The notes: generated from the sequence alone by a model not told the origin. Counted from the first letter of the stretch, positions 32,879 through 45,278 are shown. The stretch is 64,000 nucleotides of DNA from Spirometra erinaceieuropaei (GCA_902702965.1 CACRXP010000015.1:2635448-2699447); one strand, 5' to 3'. Program-made: numbers and translations.

Positions 32879-33189
32879 AACATGCCCAGATGTGTTGGTC
32901 TGGTAACGCGGATCATATAAGTGTCCATATGCGCCCTTCCCGCTTGTGTTTAGCGAGGGAGTTCTAGACATGTTGGGGTCTTTGCAACGTGGAACGATAA
33001 TGATTGATTTGGACGCCTTTTACAAATCAGTGATTAGTCGTTTGGGGTGACGAGATTAGAGGGAGGGGTGGTCCTCTTTCTGCCGAGTTCTAGTTATGGC
33101 TCCGTTTCATTGTCTGTTTTGGCAGGAAACTGATGTACTGTCTTCGGTTAATCATCATCATCAGGCCTATACAACTGTGCACATACATA

Positions 33190-33535
33190 TAGTGGTAGAG
33201 GATCGGAGAGCTCACTGATTGCGCTACGCAACTCTCGTTCCGTTGTGCCTCGGGACTCTCTCTCTCTCTTTCGAGCCCAACCAGCAGCCGCGCAGCGGCG
33301 CGCAATATGGACAGAATAACATTATTGCCAAATACAAAGGAGACCGGAGTGGCCATATCTGGCCTATTAGTCGTCATCAGCCAGTTATACCTAAACTCGA
33401 GGTGCACAACACCTGGGACTCGATCCCGCGAACTGTTGGTTAGAAGTCGAACGCCCTAACCATCGAGGCACAGGCGTTACTTGTCAGTCTTGATCGGGTA
33501 TATGCAATGATGAGGGGCGTTTAGCGTCGGTAATG
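33190..33535 (-). repeat. tRNA/hammerhead repeat copy with terminal redundancy
   Basis: Minus-strand unit with the tRNA-like head at about 33400-33465 and the hammerhead remnant at 33342-33386. The first 35-40 bp (GATCGGAGAGCTCACTG region) are repeated in diverged form at 33505-33535, giving a period of about 310 bp. In the ribozyme GAAA has become GAUA, so it should not cleave. Confidence 0.55.
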
Positions 33536-33788
33536 TTACCCTGCACACACTCACCACGACAGAGAAGTTTCTATCGTCAGAGGTGAGTACGCTACTGTGT
33601 CTCGCACCACTAGATAAGTGTACAGTATTCATTGTATGCATAAGTGTGCAACGCAGAAGCCATTCCGATTTCATTTATCTGCAGGCGCCAAAGGGGATGT
33701 CAGTATGTGTAAAAGTGTGCAACCGTAATAAAATCAAACAATAAACGTTGCTGACATATAGTGAGTAGTATTTTGCCAGAACTAAATA

Positions 33789-34350
33789 CTAACGCGGGTG
33801 CCGAGAGGATATGGTTCGGGTGGCATTATGACTTGTTGTGAGATACTGATCCAGCTTCCTCTTACAAGCCTCCACAGATGTGGACATGACGATATATCCA
33901 GGCAAAACATTCCAAGATTCAACCACTTTGTTGTTGTTGAAGAAGAAGAACTTCCGTGTGTCCAGCCTGGTGCCAGCCACACGTATTCTCAGTGGATGAC
34001 CTCGCAGGCTTTTTATGGGTTGCCAACTCAAAGATGTCTTCGGGTACAAGACGGCAAACCAGTCCGTGCATGGTTCAAAATGCTTGTATCGGGTAGCCTC
34101 ATACCTGTCTGTAATTCAAAGGAGAGAGTTCGAGATTAGATAACCGTGTTTCTTAGGCCAGTGACCATTGTCCACTAACGAGTTTAATTGCACCCCATTG
34201 GACTCTTCGTGGGTGCTAGGATCTTTAGTGGCCCAGTGTTCGCACGCCTGAACAGTGAACTCCAATTGTGACCACACAAACGTTCGAAAGACTTAAACGA
34301 ATCAGCCTTCATCAAACGTAGAGAAAGTCCGCCTGACGAGGTACAGGACT
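33789..34350 (-). pseudogene. CR1/L2-like LINE 3' fragment
   Basis: Minus-strand coding near 33800-34000 reads LRGHPLRIRVAGTRLDTRK, followed by FFF, VVESWN and a VEACKRKLDQYL end. This is the conserved C-terminus of CR1/L2/Rex1-type reverse transcriptases (R-G-H ... R-L-D-x-R-x-x-F-F-x-x-R-V-V-x-x-W-N-x-L-P). Upstream, GAIKLVSGQWSL, LNYRQ and a QLEFTVQACEHW region extend it to about 34300. Stops and shifts interrupt it and the catalytic domain is missing. It is a different LINE family from the zinc-finger LINE. Confidence 0.6.
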
Positions 34351-36940
34351 GACATCGCGAACTTGGCTATCTTTGAGCCATGCTGCGACGGTTTAAGTGA
34401 AATCGTGATCCATACAACCAATTCCTTATGAGCTTTTTTCTCCTATAATGTCATGTCATTTAGGTTGCAATCGATTGTGCGTCTACCGACACATCACTCA
34501 TGATAATTGATAAGAGTATGGAGATGGCGTGGTAAGAACTTCCGTACAACATGAATTTCGCTTAATAGTATTCTCTAGGACCGATCTTGTCTTGTATTCG
34601 ATGGAGTGGATCTAAGAGGATCTTCGAACAACACCCGACACTCTGAAGCGTTCAGTTCTTCTAACGTTTTCAGAAACATGTCTCGGGTAATATGCCTGGT
34701 TCGGCTTTCACTACGTAGGAATCACAAAAATAAGAACTAGTTATGATAGTGGCCAATTTCCGACCTTCCTCATGTCGCTTGTTGGCGACCATGAAGTTCT
34801 GGCGTCCTTAAATAGCGACACGTTCTACAAACGATTGTGAGCTGAGTATGAATTTTTAAAAACGAAAGTTTTCTGCTGTAATTACCGATTGCCTCCACTC
34901 ATAAATGCTTACTTTTGTCGCGCGTTTGCAATGACGCGTTTGGTTTACTAAAGAAGCCTCGTATTTTCACAGACGCAAACTTCCATTCATTGTCCTTTAT
35001 CAAGCCTCTTTGTTAACATCTACCTGAAATAAGTGAAGTCCACTAACACAGATCATCGCATGATATCAGCGCTCTCATGTGATAATCGCATACAGCATAT
35101 CTTTTCCATTGGGGCCAAGGCAGCGTTATCTGGCTCCGGTTCTCAGGTCCGCGTCTATTTCTCTTCAGGCTAAAGATCGAAATTAATAATAGTTTAACTG
35201 GTTGTTCATCTTTTGAACCGGCACTGGTGGTTTGTTCTCCTGTCTGTTTAAATAACTGTCGAGAAGGCGACTCTTAAATGCTGCTGGCTTCGTCCAATCC
35301 GTTCTCGACAGTGAGCGCATCGCCTTTTTCGGTTAAAATCGATAAATCGCCATCTGCTAGTATTCGTTCAGATCCTAAAGTACGGCAAGTGAAGGCGATA
35401 AGTGTGCATTTTTGCCACGGATAGGGCTTGATCGAGAAGCCGCACTGTCTGTTAAGGACTATTTCTAAATAACGAACGAGTTGGTTTGCGGTTGTTGATT
35501 CAGCCCGCATTATTCCTCCCCAGTCGTTGGCTCACATTAAGATCCTCTATCCCCTACACCAATTTCTCGCGTCTCATTAAAAAAAGTATCTTAAACTACT
35601 TTGTTCCTGATTCTGCAGATAAACTGGACTTGTCCCGTACCATCGACCAATCGCGGGCACGCTGTCGACTGAGGAGTGGATGACCAGAATGAAGGGACAG
35701 CCAATCAACATAAAGTTCTGAAGGACTTGATCTTAGTGGACAACCGCTATTCAGACGCTTGAAAGTGCGTTGACTTGCCATCGAATTTGTTGGCTGGCGT
35801 CACAGGCGAGGATCGCAGACATTTCTGTGAATGCGTTTGTTCAGTTTAAAATCTTTACAATTCGATCTTGAGTTCCCGCGACAGACAATCCCCACTTTTA
35901 AGACGCTAAGGGCTGTTCTGGAGGTGTAGCTGAAAGGCGCAAACTTCCACCGATCCAGGCGCTAAGGGAGTCGACCATGAAACCTTCATCAACAAAGCAT
36001 TTCAGTCGCCTGGTAGCCCATGCCAAAGCTAGCGCTCCTGAACACTATCCCTCAACGGGCCAGTTGAAACCATCTTTTGCTCGACTTTGAGTTTTGACAA
36101 GGCTGTTACTTTGGTTAAAATGAAGTCTCCTGCAAAATTCATCCTCCGGAGCCATTGAGCAAAGCATTTGACAAGGCTATGATATCTATTGATGCTTCCT
36201 GTCACGGAAGTTATACAAAAGCTGAGAGGGTATAAAAACGACCGTTTATTAAAATACAGGATGTGTATGTAGTTAAGTGACGCTTTTATTTGTATTTGGA
36301 CTAGAAATAATCTCAGTGGGGGTATATGCACTTATTAATTAGGCAAAAATGCCTGATGGATTATTTGCTGAAGATTATCATCTGCGCAGCAACGTACCGC
36401 TTTTACATATCGCAATCAAGAAGTTCGCAGCTCTTTAATCACCTGCTTGTATAGTGCGGTAATTTAGTAATTCATTCACTAGCATTCAATTGGCTATCAC
36501 CTTCATTCGTGACATTTCCTTAATATTCCTGGTCTGTTGGTGCTTTGTGTGAGCTTCTTGAATCCCTTCTCTGCGATCGATATGCACATAATTACAAAGA
36601 AAACTATTGTCCATACAAGGAAACTCGCCGTCATTCCAAAATCATGTTTCGATTGTTGTCGATTTCACCTAACAGCTCGAAGCAGACTCATTCCCATGTC
36701 TGTCAGCTATACCAGGGCCGTTCCATTGAGAGAAAGAGGTAACTTTTGAGACAGTCAATGGACTGCATGTCAGAAGGCCTTCCTCCGTAGACTTCAAATG
36801 CTCGAGTTACAAGGAAAATGTATTAAAATCACACGTTTTAAAGAGATCTCGTGCCTCAGAAGTGCAATCCGTAAATTTCCAAAACTGCATACATAGACAC
36901 ACTAATGACAACCAATGTTTGAGCATAGCGTGCTAGGTAC
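34351..36940. other. Intergenic, no supported feature
   Basis: AT-rich sequence without recognised coding or shared repeat blocks. Confidence 0.3.
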
Positions 36941-36943
36941 TCT

Positions 36944-37229
36944 GGTCAAATGTGGTTATGTAGCCCCACCTAATGTAACCAAACCCCAGTAACCTCTAAT
37001 ACGGGATCGGTGATAATAGGGGTTTTTACAGGTGGGGCAGCGGAACGCACAGGCGACGAGGCCAAGCAATTGTATGCAAAAGAAAAGCTTCTGGGAATGC
37101 GCGGTTGTAATTTGGGGGGTTGAGAAATAGTTGCTCTAACTCTAGCCCCTAACTCGTGCCCCCAGCCCCTGATCCGAACCCCTAACAGTATCGTGCACAT
37201 CAGGTGCGGCTGTACAACCACATCTTACC
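36944..37229. mobile_element. MITE with 30-bp inverted ends (GGTCAGATGTGG family), copy 1
   Basis: It begins GGTCAAATGTGGTTATGTAG and ends with the complement of GGTAAGATGTGGTTGTACAG. The interior shares ACGCACAGGCGACGAGG, TTGTATGCAAAAGAAAAGCT and a C/A-rich run of CCCCTAA-like units with 54250-54530 and 57962-58454. It is non-coding. The target duplication is unclear. Confidence 0.6.
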
Positions 37230-39150
37230 GACTCTTTCCTTTCATTGCCAATGACCGACTTAGTACATTTTGATAATATTCTGGAGTACTCGAATGAGAG
37301 TCTGTGGGACCAATAGAAGTGGAACTTCGCGCCGCAGCGCATACGTGCGAATCCAGCACGATCGTTAGCCTAGTTATATACCTCGAAGTCTAACTGGGGT
37401 GTAGCGTCAAGGCGGAGAGAGTGCGTACTAAGTGCGCTATAATCATCAGGCCAAATCCCGGGTTGTAATGAAAAGACTGCATTTACCAGACTGGGGAGTT
37501 TATCGCATACATAACCTGGGGTTCTCCTCTCAGGCGGTAGGGGCCGCTAGCGAAGCCAGCGCTGGTGTTTGCTGCGTCCAGTTATGCATGAAAGTCCCTG
37601 GGACATTGATGGTAGTCGCTTTCACAGGCTTATGGGCCGAGCTCAAGTGGTCTCCACTCTCTGTGTGTGTTGCATTTGCCAAGGGGTGGCGTCCCAATGG
37701 CAAATGTTGCTGGTTGCAGGGGGCGTCCTAGTGGCGAGTGGGCAGCTGCGACTCTGTGGACGCGTGCGCGTCCGAGTTGAAGTGGGCCGAGTGGCCTCAG
37801 GTCAGCACATCTGGAACGGCTCGCTGCAAAGGGGTGACTGACCTTGAGGAAGCGAGGTGTTGGCCAATGACATCAGACATGCCCATGATGGCTATCGCAA
37901 TAGGGTAGGAAGCGAAAGTGTGAGAGATGCTGCGCAAGCCCACTATCGTCTCAAACTAGCTGACGCGCAAGTCGCCGTCCCTCTAGGTAAAAGGTTGATA
38001 AACAAGGCATCGTGTCACGCGAAAAATGCGTTCACCAACCTATCCTACTAGTGGGACAGCATGACTGACTGATGATTATTTAAAAAGGGGCTACCTCATC
38101 AGCCCTAATCTCTGTCAGGAACAGTTCTTGATAAAAAAAATACAATAAATAAATCATTTTTCATTGCATGCAGTTGGGCTTAAGGAGGAGCGATGAGGAT
38201 ATGCTGAGTTCAGCAACCGTTAAACCACGGACTTTTAGTAGACGTTTCCCAAATTTCTTGACAGCCGATTAAATGCGTCCATGTATCACTTTTGTGACAG
38301 CTATTTTAGCCCGGCGCTGCCGATTGCCTGTACAAACGTCGCATTCACTGAGAACTGAGGAGAAGCCCAGTGTTGCACTTGGAAGCCAACAGAAGCCCTT
38401 TCGAAGCCGACCTGATTTCAGGAATGAACATGCTGGACGCATTGTATCCTCGAGCATCAATCTAAAGTACACTAAGACGGTTGCACAGGTATATGCAATC
38501 AGTCAATTAGTAGAAGTGCCTAAAGAGACGAATAAAATCGGAATGGTTACTTCTGAATTCTTTGTGTCGCCAGGCTGGAACAGCCCGAAAATCTGCACCC
38601 TGATTCACTTGTTCCTCGATAGTTGAGCAGACTGTTCTATGACTTGATTCATAGGCTCACAACCAGTCAGTTGTAATCCGAATTCTGGCGAGGGCTCCAG
38701 ACTGCATTTTCATGAAAAGACGAACCAAGCGTGTCCTTGCCGCAATTCAGCCGGTTAATTGGAGTTTCTACTTGGCGCTGAATATTTCTGGACGTGGTCG
38801 ACATAGTATGAGTCCGTGAATCGAATGGCTGTCAGAACAGGCTCTCCCTGAGATGCGCTAGACCATGACGGGGATCAAACTGACTCACGGTACGCGTTTT
38901 ACATGCAGCGCTGAGTACGTGAAAGTCAATAACTACTGTCATGCATGCGTGTAATGGCGCACACTAAATGCAGCTTACCACGCCACATATGCCCATACGT
39001 CCGATCCCATCACCCGTTGGTTGATAGACTCGAACCCGGGAGAGAGCAGAGAGTGAGACATACACTGGGGAATTCACCCTTAAACCTAATCAGCGCATTT
39101 CTCACTGTATTATAAATGACGCGTTATAATCTAGCATGAAGCGGTTAAGA
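37230..39150. other. Intergenic with unrecognised open frames
   Basis: Overlapping frames at 37432-37841 (90-99 codons) and 38273-38626 (117 codons) have neither known motifs nor convincing splice context. Confidence 0.3.
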
Positions 39151-39480
39151 AAGGCTTTCAACCTAGAGTGCAACCCGGTCCTTCTCAGGACTGAGAGCCA
39201 GACTGTAACTGCTTTTTCTCAATGTTGTCTCTATTGTTTTTTTCCAGTGTGAGGTCCTAGACGCCGTACAATGGCTCGGTACAGTTCGTGTTTGGCATGC
39301 GTATACAAACTGTTCAGCTCTCTCACTTACTGCTCCCGTGCCCACCTCCGGTCTTTTCGAGACTATTTCGCTACCGGAGCCTGGGGATGTGGGAGAACAG
39401 ATGCGGTAGATGCAACACAAGTCTATCTCGCTAACTTCCCCGCAAGTCACCGGCCCTGAATCCTCTCTGTGGAGCCCGAG
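39150..39480 (+). repeat. Diverged GC-rich dispersed repeat fragment
   Basis: AGTGCAACCCGGTCCTTCTCAGGACTGAGAG, AGACTGTAACTGC and CTCCGGTCTTTTCGAGA correspond to blocks at 63430-63560 and 46830-46870. Confidence 0.35.
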
Positions 39481-39989
39481 ATGGGCGTCGCGATGACCGT
39501 CTGAGTCAAAAGGTCAACTGGGTGCGACTGGCTGATTATGGCGAACAGACTCGAGACCTATCGTCCTTGGCATTCTTTCCGTAGGGTGTGAAGTTCCACA
39601 CTATTCAGTATGCAGTTGCCTGATTTATTTAAAAATTTTAAGCAACAAGTGAAGGATGATGGGGATGAAAAGCCGACTCTAGGACAATAATTGTGCACCT
39701 TTTAACCTCTTGGCAGCTGTGTGACTGGACGGGACGCATTAAAACAGGGGGAAGCAGACCATTCGGGAAAGGGGGACAAATTCCTACACTGATACAAACG
39801 AAGACTGCGCTTTTCAGGTAGTAGAGCGGGCCAAGTGATCACTATTTATTTCTTCTGGTCACTCCTTCACTGGACTAACGGGCGTGCAGCCTACAGTAGC
39901 AAGTCTATTTCTGAAATGGTTTTTCGACTGGGAATGCTTGCTTTTGAATACACTCCTTTCTGGCTGCCTACAAAAACCAAACGCGGTAT

Positions 39990-40690
39990 AAAATGACTAC
40001 ATTTGCAATATGACTTTTTCCATTGATGTTGAAGGATCATATAAATTCAAACATATTTTATGAAAAACATGCATAAACATACTCTTTTGGGCACTTACAT
40101 GGTAACAAGTAGAGCTTTCCTCAAATTTCTTACTAGAAGTAACTGCAGCTTTCGGCGTAGAAAAAGTGGTTAAGAAATGCTCCATATAGAATATATAACA
40201 CTGCTCACATTCAGTACAAAATTTTATGAGTCCTATACGAACTATTCTCGATAATTTAGAGTAATTACTGATTTTCTTAACGTGGGAAGCATAAGGTATG
40301 TAACTTAGAAAATGTAGGCGTAAATAAAACTGCAGATCGAACTAAAAATTATTAGGTAGTCGAAATTTTTTAAAATATACTGATATTCTTTCCTCGGGTA
40401 TGAAATTTAAAGATGACGCAATTTTCAACCGAATGAGTACGTGAAAGAGTCCTCTTATTCATGTTTTCTGCAAAATATATTTGCATTCACAAGGGCGTTG
40501 AAAGTCAATAGGAATAATTAATGCTACATAAGTAGCTGGTTTTCACCAAATGTGCATTTTTGGCTACCGAAAAGGTGCTTGTTCAGAAGCTGGCATACTG
40601 CCGAGACTGAAATATCATGAGATTTTGCTGCGCGATAATCAGTACTACAACCTAAAACATTTCCGTACTAGGTGAACATCTCATGAGATA
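39990..40690. repeat. Decayed MITE-related AT-rich sequence
   Basis: The right end (CAGTACTACAACCTAAAACA ... CATCTCATGAGATAGACC) follows the terminal repeat at 8690-8780. The inner blocks (TATTTTATGAAAAACATGCA, GCTACATAAGTAGCTG, GGCTACCGAAAAGGTGCTTG) match 62760-62890. Confidence 0.4.
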
Positions 40691-41029
40691 GACCATGTAC
40701 TTTTGAGAGGGAAGGACTCGCAAGCTAGAAGTCATGTGTCGGAGACATGGATGCGAATCAAAAGGGAAACTCAGCCACTTTCAGCGTCACTTTTGTCGGG
40801 GGCAGTTCTCCTAGATGTCTCTGACCTTTATGGGCAATGGACGACAACAACGTGTTGTGCACTTGCAAATGGATTCCCCAGCTGCTGAAAATTTAGACGC
40901 TGATTAAATACGTCTATCTTGCACTCTGCGTCAATAACAGTACACTTGCCGCAGCACTTTTATGGCCTAGGCCTGATGAAGTGTTGCACCTAGGGGAGAG
41001 CACATATGAAAAAAATCTAGCCGTTATTA

Positions 41030-41430
41030 AGGTCCGCGGTAACGTTAGAGTGTAGGGCCCACAAGCAGATGACAACTCCAAAAATATACCCTAAAATTCA
41101 GTTTGACTGTAAACATCGCTTAGTATTCACCATTCCCATTGTTTGAAATTTCCTTCCCCTCCTGACTAAATGTAAACTCACCAGAGCCGTTTTATTCAAA
41201 GCCCGTTATTTTTGAAAATTGCTTTGTTGTTATTTTTTACTCACCGCGCCCAGTTTTTTTTTACCAAATTACAACGCACGATGAGACTTTTGACAGAAAT
41301 TTATTCATTTTCTGTCTTCTTACCCCCCGTCTTGTGTGTTGCCCTACCCGTAAAACTCTCTCTGCCACCGCTCAACGTATGACACGGTCCACAGGCCCGC
41401 ACAAGTTAGTTGTGGGTCCTACACCCTACC
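41030..41430. repeat. AT-rich dispersed repeat, copy B
   Basis: Second copy of the repeat at 11120-11560, in the same orientation. It ends with the shared block CAACGTATGACACGGTCCAC and ACAAGTTAGTTGTGG. Confidence 0.55.
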
Positions 41431-42790
41431 GTGGCCAAGTCTGCTAGTGCTTAGCAAGCAGACGGATACATTAAGGACTCTGCACTTCTTTTAGAAAGGC
41501 CTCCGAAGCAATACGAGATATATTTGTCTTAAGGGCTCTGTGTTGCATCGGAAAATGTGGGGTACAGTCAGGTGCGTGTTAAGCAGAGCCACGAAATCGG
41601 TGAATGGAATGAGTGCTCACTCCATGGTAAAGGGGAAGGGAAGTCCACCACGATATATACTGAAAGCTTTGACTTTTACTTGGCGCGAAGTTGTAAACAG
41701 GCTTACTAAAAGCTCCGTTGGAAGTAAACCCCCATATTACCAAAAATGAGTTAGCAACTAACGCAATTTCCATTTTGATCGCATCGATGATCCCAGAAAC
41801 CAGTTCAGATGAAACTGGAATCAACATAGTCCCTGGCAAGTCGCCCCCACTTTGGCGGGTCTTCAAATTTTCTCCTGAGAGTCGGGATCCAGACGGCAGG
41901 TATGACAATTAGGACATCTTGCGGCTTTAGCAGACAGGGTTTTACGTTTCTGGCTTTACACCCTCCCAAAGTTTGGGATTTTCAGCTCGAGGTTCATTTA
42001 GTCGTCGCAAGGAATCGCATCTAGCCAGCAGCTGGCAGCCTCGCGGAGATCCGGCGTCAACTGTGCGTTTCTTTAAGGTCTGGCCTCTGAATCAGCCATT
42101 TCGGCCGTACGCACTCAGTGACTGGTAAATTCACCGTACAGCCCGCTGCATAGAGCCAAGGCGCCGCAATGGTCGCCGAGCCGGCTTTCATTGTTAACTT
42201 CATGAGAGCCCGTGACTTCAGTCCTCCATTAGTGGCTCGACCCTCATTTGTGAACCGCGATCTCATCCGCAGCTCCTTGATGTTGTACTTAAAGAGGCTA
42301 CAGTAACCCGTGGTCACTTCGGTTTGCGGAACAAGCTGGTGTGTGTTCCTCTCCGCTCGGCAAAAGTATGCGTTTAGGCCGATTATGCCTCCAAACACAG
42401 GCTCTGACGCTCTCGCGCAAAACCGACACGAGGGTCGTGTTGGGTTTGCGCAAGGTCTCACCTGTTGCCCAAGCTGGACGGAGGCATGCGACGCAGTGTC
42501 CACGGTGGTCATCATCAGCTCACTGACAGGTAAACCGTGCACCAAAAGGGAAGAGATGATGGAACGGCTCCTGAGGCGACCGTCATCATGTCAATTCCAT
42601 GCACTCCCCACCTCAATTCCATCGTCAGAGAGAGAAGCAGCAACAGAACAAGAGACAGTTATAGGGCATGCAGACCAATCATCGACCGAGGACGCAAGAC
42701 TGGAGGTGACTGCGTGGGGGATCTCTGACGATGGACTCCTGCACGAGTTCGAAAGCTCACAACAATAAACAAAATGCTCCTGTGCTCGAC
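41431..42790. other. GC-richer region with two antisense open frames, unassigned
   Basis: The 162-codon minus frame (42057-42545) and the overlapping 152-codon plus frame (42310-42768) are the longest non-repeat frames here. Neither has a motif I recognise. One or both may be chance. Confidence 0.2.
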
Positions 42791-42793
42791 CCC

Positions 42794-42830
42794 TCTTCCT
42801 CTTCTTCTTCTTCTTCTTCTTCTTCTTCTT

Positions 42831-42874
<44 letters not shown>

Positions 42875-42895
42875 GCTACTACTTCTTCTTTTCCT
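42794..42895. repeat. Compound (TTC)n(TAC)n microsatellite
   Basis: About twelve TTC units pass directly into about seventeen TAC units with one interruption. They produce poly-Ser and poly-Thr frames that are not evidence of genes. Confidence 0.95.
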
Positions 42896-43219
42896 TTGCT
42901 TATACAGACATCTGGAACTCGAACTTTCGCCTTCACTCCCCACTTGAAACTACCACGGCCAGCTAACAGTCGTGGCATAGGGGGTAAGAATAATTCGGTT
43001 CTGCTTTTAATCGAGGATCAGGCCGAAATCGCCTCCAACTGAGGGCGGCCTTTAGGACATCTGAGACGCACAGTGGACACAGTAGTGACTTCGGTGTGAA
43101 CCGGCTCGTCATGAGGCGGACTTGAGCAGTATCTGCTTCCCCCCCCCCTCCTCATCCTACACTCAACATGTTCCAATGACAAGACAAAGTCAAAACGACT
43201 GGAGACGGCCGTATGTACA

Positions 43220-43381
43220 ATGGCTGATTCGACGCATACGCTTTCCACACACGTCCTGCTCTCTAACTCCACACATATGTGCGGCTCCAATGGGGACCTC
43301 TCGCATCATGCATGTGTGTGGCGCGAGTCCTCTTCATTACTCAAGTCACTCCTGTGTGCACTCGGGGATCTCAGACCTCAG
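43220..43381 (+). CDS. Candidate first exon, unidentified
   Basis: An ATG in good context (ACAATGGCT) opens 54 codons that end exactly at CAG|GTAAGC, a near-ideal donor. The predicted peptide (MADSTHTLSTHV start, LCALGDLRPQ end) matches no family I know and no partner exon is visible in the window. It is a low-confidence call based on splice and start context only. Confidence 0.18.
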
Positions 43382-43826
43382 GTAAGCGAAAGTTTCGTAA
43401 AGGCCACCTTAAGTGGGCGTCATTCTGACCACACACCTGATCCTAGGCCGGATATCAAAAGACTAGTTTCGTGAATCGTAACGACTTCTAAATCACGCAG
43501 GTAAAAAGGCCATGCATGGTTGAACAGAAAGTGAACTGATACCAAAGACCCTTCGGTGGGCGGTTTGTACCACTTTAGGCCCGCATTATCTGCATCGCAG
43601 ACTAAGGAAGCTCTTTTACCTGGAGCCATTGTGGGGTATTATACATTCCGAGAAATTAATTTTTGTCCTCTGCTTCATACTTCCGACTCGAAAAGGGTCA
43701 GCGCTTTTGCTTCCTGTACTGTGCTGGCAGAGATGTGTTTTTAAGGTGACGGCTTCAAAAAACTTGCTCGGGCAACCAGGACGACAGCAGCTCGGTGGGA
43801 TTTTGAGAGATCGAAGCCGGACGACA

Positions 43827-44169
43827 CTGGTTGGGTTCAAGAGAGAGCCGTAAGGCACAACGGAACGAGTGAGTTCCTTAAGAACGATCGATAAGCGCCC
43901 TCTACCTTTGTATATTCCCGATCGAAACCCACAGGGCAACGGGCTCGTGGCCCAGTGGTTAGAGGCGTGGACTTCTAACTAACAGGTCACGAGTTCGTGC
44001 CTCGGGTGTTCCACACTTTGGAGTTGGGTAAGACTGGCTGACAACGACTAATAAGCCAGAAATGGCCATTCCAGTCTCCCTTGTCTTTGTCGGCCATAAC
44101 ATACTGCCTATATCACGCGGCGCTGTGCGGCTGCTGGTTGGGCTTGAGAGAGAATCCGTAAGACACAAC
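43827..44169 (+). repeat. tRNA/hammerhead repeat copy with terminal redundancy
   Basis: The segment CTGGTTGGGTTCAAG...GTAAGGCACAAC at 43827-43860 is repeated at 44134-44169, a period of 307 bp. The copy is therefore one unit plus about 35 bp. Its tRNA-like head (43945-44015) has the same A box as the 32.6 kb copy. It starts at a different point of the unit from the copy at 32532. Confidence 0.65.
44032..44076 (+). ncRNA. Inactivated hammerhead in the tRNA-derived repeat
   Basis: Stem I GACUGG/CCAGUC is perfect and GAAA is intact. The core reads CUGACAA, so the essential G8 is now A. One base of stem II is also changed. Confidence 0.55.
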
Positions 44170-44179
44170 TTCAATTTTA

Positions 44180-44540
44180 TCAGAACATCCGATTGTCTGC
44201 TAGACGAACAGCTAATGTAGCTGTTTAGGACAGTGGGTTAGAGGACGCATCTTCACGGGCACCGATATGCATTCCTGAGGGCCAAGGAAAGTCCGTGCAG
44301 AGTAGAAACTAGTCTCCTTTCGACTAGTAGTACGCCTGAGACAGGACGATCAACTTACTTGAGGTTGTGCGCCTAAGCGAATAACACTGCACCGAATCCC
44401 ACGCCACATCAAACTATAAGAGACAGGGAGCCCTCAGCTGATATTATGACGCACGGCACTCGCGACCACGTTGAGCCGGCAAATACGATCAACATATTCT
44501 TTCTGGCCCAAACGTTAACCTCGATTTGCCATATTTTGGC
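44180..44540. other. Intergenic, no supported feature
   Basis: Nothing recognisable is visible between the repeat copy and the Penelope-like segment. Confidence 0.3.
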
Positions 44541-44860
44541 ATCACGGTCTGTTTCGAATCATCCTAGGCGGACGCTCGCGAGGATTATGACGGAAGTCTG
44601 TATGCTGTATTGACAATACGGCACTGATGCTTCTTTCAATTCCTGTGCGCTGGTAGGCGGAGGGTTGAGATCTGATTGTTTGACGTTCCCTGTCCAGTCG
44701 CCGCAATACTCCGCCCCACACAGTCATCGTGATATGCCATCGTCATTGAAGACGGAGACACAATCGCTGGGTCAAGAGCTTTATTAGCCTGACGTTTCGG
44801 ATTCCTGCTTGAACCCATCATCAGAGACAAAACAGACTCCTATCCTCTAAACTCTAAACT
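44541..44860 (-). mobile_element. Penelope-like element terminal segment
   Basis: It carries an intact Penelope-type hammerhead at 44787-44828. The surrounding sequence (minus strand, GCTCTTGACCCAGCGATTGT onward) has a short open frame but no reverse transcriptase or GIY-YIG block. I interpret it as a solitary terminal repeat piece. Confidence 0.45.
44787..44828 (-). ncRNA. Penelope-type hammerhead ribozyme motif (complete)
   Basis: On the minus strand: stem I GUCU/AGGC, core CUGAUGA (44824-44818), one unpaired U, stem II GGGUUC/GAAUCC closing AAGCAG, then GAAA and ACGUC. Predicted cleavage lies between 44791 and 44790. Compared with 1345, stem II differs at several positions and still pairs, which is covariation-like support for a real structure. 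Confidence 0.65.
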
Positions 44861-45278
44861 TAAAGTACCCATCCAACTAGAATTTGGCCCAGGGCCACCT
44901 GAAGTATACGGAAGTTCTTATTCCTGCGTCCTATCTTGCTATTTATTCGAGGGTCCACGTGACGGGATGCATATGTCATAAGCACCGGATGACACAGTAG
45001 TCGTCAAATTGACTGAGAACCACTGAAGTTCAATAATTTTGCAGTATCTATGCGTCGACAGATCAAAAGACTTCTCTTTCCTCGTGGCTTGACTAAGTAT
45101 CACGTGGTAGAATAGATTGTTGTGAACTTATGCCAACGCGTTGGATCCTTAACCAGCTAAGTAGTCGGGTGAGGCCCAGATAAAGACCACATCGGTGCGT
45201 GGTGTGCGTTAGATAGATGCTTCCCTCAAAAAATACACGAAGTCCAATTTCATTCCTAGTCGGATTGATTCGTACTTG

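Noticed and set aside
42057..42768. Overlapping antisense frames of 162 and 152 codons
   Set aside because: Neither shows a recognised domain and each could be the shadow of the other, so I left them unassigned instead of calling a gene.
42659..43042. Frames with poly-Ser, poly-Thr, poly-Arg and poly-Val runs
   Set aside because: They arise from the (TTC)n(TAC)n microsatellite in all frames.
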